Shown in pieces: positions 31,133-32,354 of a stretch of 32,354 nucleotides of DNA; the first letter of the stretch is position 1, and each line of letters begins with the position of its first letter. A program made the position numbers and the translations under genes. Where the stretch lies: contig NZ_FOGG01000038.1 of the NCBI RefSeq assembly GCF_900111155.1, positions 14,137 to 46,490 on the forward strand, written 5' to 3'. The notes beneath the pieces were generated by a model, which saw only the letters and a program-made list of their open reading frames with translations, had not been told where the DNA came from and did not search any database. This DNA is from Pedobacter rhizosphaerae. GTDB lineage: Bacteria > Bacteroidota > Bacteroidia > Sphingobacteriales > Sphingobacteriaceae.

Positions 31133-31978
31133 ATGTCTACAGTACAAATTTCTGCAGCAGATGTAAACAAATTGCGTCAACAAACTGGCGCTGGTATGAT
31201 GGATTGCAAAAAAGCTTTAGTTGAAGCTAATGGTGATTTCGAAGCAGCTGTTGATTTATTGCGCAAAAAAGGTCAAAAAGTATCTGCAGCCCGTTCTGGT
31301 AATGCTACTTCTGAAGGTCTGGTATCAATCGCTCTTTCAGCGGATGGCACAAATGGTAAATTAGTTGCTTTAGCATGTGAAACTGAACCAGTTTCTAAAG
31401 TTGAAGATTTCCGTAACCTTGCTCAAGCTGTTTTAGCTGCTGCGGTTGCCAACAATCCTGCTACTGCAGAAGAATTATCAGCTATTGCTTTGGAAGATGG
31501 ACGTACAGTTGCTGAAACCATTACTGAATTAACTGGTAAAATCGGAGAGAAAATCGTTATTCAAGAGTATGTAAATATCTCTGGCGAAAAAATCGTTTCT
31601 TACATCCACTCTAATGGTAAAATGGGCGTTTTAGTAGTATTTGAAGGTGCTAATGGCGCAGATATTACTGAAGCTGGTAAAGATGTTGCAATGCAAATTG
31701 CTGCAATGAACCCAGTTGCTGTTGATAAAGACGGTGTTGATCCTGCTACTATTGAGCGTGAAATCGAGATTGCTAAAGACGTTATCCGTCAAGAAGGCAA
31801 ACCAGAAGAAATGGTTGAAAAAATCGCTGCTGGTAAATTGAACAAATTCTACAAAGACAGTACTTTATTAAACCAGGAGTTTGTTAAAGACAGTTCTGTA
31901 GATGTTCGTAAATTTTTAGATAACACTTCTAAAGGTTTAACTGTAACTGCTTTCAAACGCGTACAATTAGGTGCATAA
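31133..31978 (+). CDS. tsf: Elongation factor Ts
   Basis: The guanine-nucleotide exchange factor of EF-Tu, 281 residues. The N-terminal UBA-like domain contains the signature LRQQTGAGMMDCKKAL (about 14-29), followed by DFEAAVDLLRKKG. The core contains LVALACETEPVSK and DVAMQIAAMNPVAV; the C-terminal part includes VIRQEGKPEEMVEKIAAGKLNKF. Size and order are normal. A weak AAGGA precedes the ATG. Codon use is as biased as in the ribosomal genes. Directly downstream lies an insertion sequence, which seems to have split the terminator. Confidence 0.98.
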   Translation: MSTVQISAADVNKLRQQTGAGMMDCKKALVEANGDFEAAVDLLRKKGQKVSAARSGNATSEGLVSIALSADGTNGKLVALACETEPVSKVEDFRNLAQAVLAAAVANNPATAEELSAIALEDGRTVAETITELTGKIGEKIVIQEYVNISGEKIVSYIHSNGKMGVLVVFEGANGADITEAGKDVAMQIAAMNPVAVDKDGVDPATIEREIEIAKDVIRQEGKPEEMVEKIAAGKLNKFYKDSTLLNQEFVKDSSVDVRKFLDNTSKGLTVTAFKRVQLGA

Positions 31979-31997
31979 GCATTTATAAAATCATAAT

Positions 31998-32016
31998 AAA
32001 AAGCCGGTTAACTTTT
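31998..32016 (+). terminator. Possible half terminator of tsf next to an IS
   Basis: AAAAAGCCGGTTAAC looks like the left arm of a terminator, but the matching GTTAACCGGCTTTTT is absent; the IS begins about 10 bases later. Only a weak 5-base stem (AAAAG/CTTTT) can form here. A split by the insertion is inferred. Confidence 0.35.
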
Positions 32017-32061
32017 AAAGGAGGGCACTGAAAAAGTCCCCTAATAGAAAAGGGCAAAAGG

Positions 32062-32090
32062 AGTAGAAAACTAGTTTTTCTACTTCTTTT
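32062..32090 (+). terminator. Terminator-like hairpin at the IS left end
   Basis: Perfect 9-base arms, AGTAGAAAA (32062-32070) and TTTTCTACT (32076-32084), 5-base loop, followed by TCTTTTTTTT. It would stop transcripts entering the IS from tsf before they reach the transposase gene. Confidence 0.8.
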
Positions 32091-32126
32091 TTTGTATTTT
32101 AAAGGTGTATTATTACTGCTTTTAAG

Positions 32127-32354
32127 ATGCTTCTTCAACAACAAAAAATCCAGTTTAGCGAGTTTTCCAGGCTTTATGACCTGATTGTTCCCAAAGAGAA
32201 CCTACTTCGCAAGATTAACGAGCTTATAGATTTTGGTTTTATATATGATGAGCTTCTGGATAAATACTGCCCGGACAACGGGCGTAATGCTGAGAGTCCG
32301 GTACGCATGTTTAAATACTTATTGCTGAAAACGATTTATACGGTTTCAGATGTT
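32127..32354 (+). CDS. IS1182-family transposase, N-terminal part (runs off the window)
   Basis: 76 codons from ATG 32127, open to the last base of the window. The protein opens MLLQQQKIQFSEFSRLYDLI and contains IVPKENLLRKINELIDFGFI and YCPDNGRNAESPVRMFKYLL, the N-terminal pattern of IS1182 transposases (VP.dhLlRkId..iDFsfi, then NGRp..dPv.m.k.lll). The DDE catalytic residues would lie further downstream. No stop or frameshift is seen in this part, so the gene may be intact. Confidence 0.88.
   Translation, partial: MLLQQQKIQFSEFSRLYDLIVPKENLLRKINELIDFGFIYDELLDKYCPDNGRNAESPVRMFKYLLLKTIYTVSDV

Larger units (their letters stand above)
32023..32354 (+). mobile_element. Left end of an IS1182-family insertion sequence (cut by window end)
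   Basis: The end carries GGGCACTGAAAAAGTCCC near 32023-32040, of the type seen at IS1182-family ends. Inside are a transcription-stop-like hairpin at 32062-32084 and the start of a transposase gene. The right end lies outside the window, so the inverted repeat and target duplication cannot be checked, and the exact left boundary is uncertain by a few bases. Confidence 0.75.

Overview
The window looks like chromosomal DNA of a member of the Sphingobacteriaceae (Bacteroidota), most like Pedobacter; the genus is inferred from gene content and style, not from a database match. The basis is: AT-rich spacers; -7 boxes of the Bacteroidota type (TAnnTTTG, several with TTTG about 19-21 bases upstream) in front of many genes; an almost complete lack of Shine-Dalgarno sites; a two-component AddAB-like pair of Bacteroidota type; and a long urocanate hydratase of the kind found in this phylum.

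Layout. 1-5823: a LysR-type regulator (minus) faces a histidine-degradation operon hutH-hutI-hutU (plus), the two promoters sharing an 84-base spacer. 5913-8820: an exported S9 prolyl-oligopeptidase-type peptidase with a strong terminator, then a small Rossmann-fold protein. 8821-11520: a small hydrophilic protein (minus) too short for routine ORF calling, an exported GH3/NagZ-like glycosidase, and two spacers filled with degenerate repeats. 11521-13935: a small acidic protein, an exported thioredoxin-like protein (minus), a TatD-type hydrolase and tRNA-modifying TcdA. 14133-20227: a helicase-nuclease / nuclease pair (AddA/AddB-like) for double-strand break repair. 20228-20668: a non-coding, comparatively GC-rich spacer with hairpins. 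20669-26526: GNAT acetyltransferase, VOC-family protein, PDH E1 beta, pentapeptide-repeat protein, DUF1801 protein and the RNA-binding protein Tex. 26572-28915: an MscS-type channel and a lipoprotein (both minus), separated and flanked by a mosaic of palindromic repeat elements. 29228-31978: the ribosomal cluster rplM-rpsI-rpsB-tsf with strongly biased codons. 32023 to the window end: the 5' part of an IS1182-family insertion sequence sitting just behind tsf.

Most of the coding content is ordinary housekeeping and catabolism. I found no defence island, CRISPR array, phage, secondary-metabolite cluster or clearly new multi-gene system. The least explained material is between the genes: an 86-base REP/MITE-like element with hairpins at both ends, present in two near-identical copies plus degenerate ones and supplying the stop codon of a lipoprotein gene; a strong terminator with no gene in front of it; a strong Shine-Dalgarno site on rpsB in a genome that otherwise avoids them; an AddB-like subunit that has lost every iron-sulfur cysteine; and an IS that seems to have landed in the tsf terminator. 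All coordinates and motifs were read by eye; family names are from recognised motifs, not from searches.
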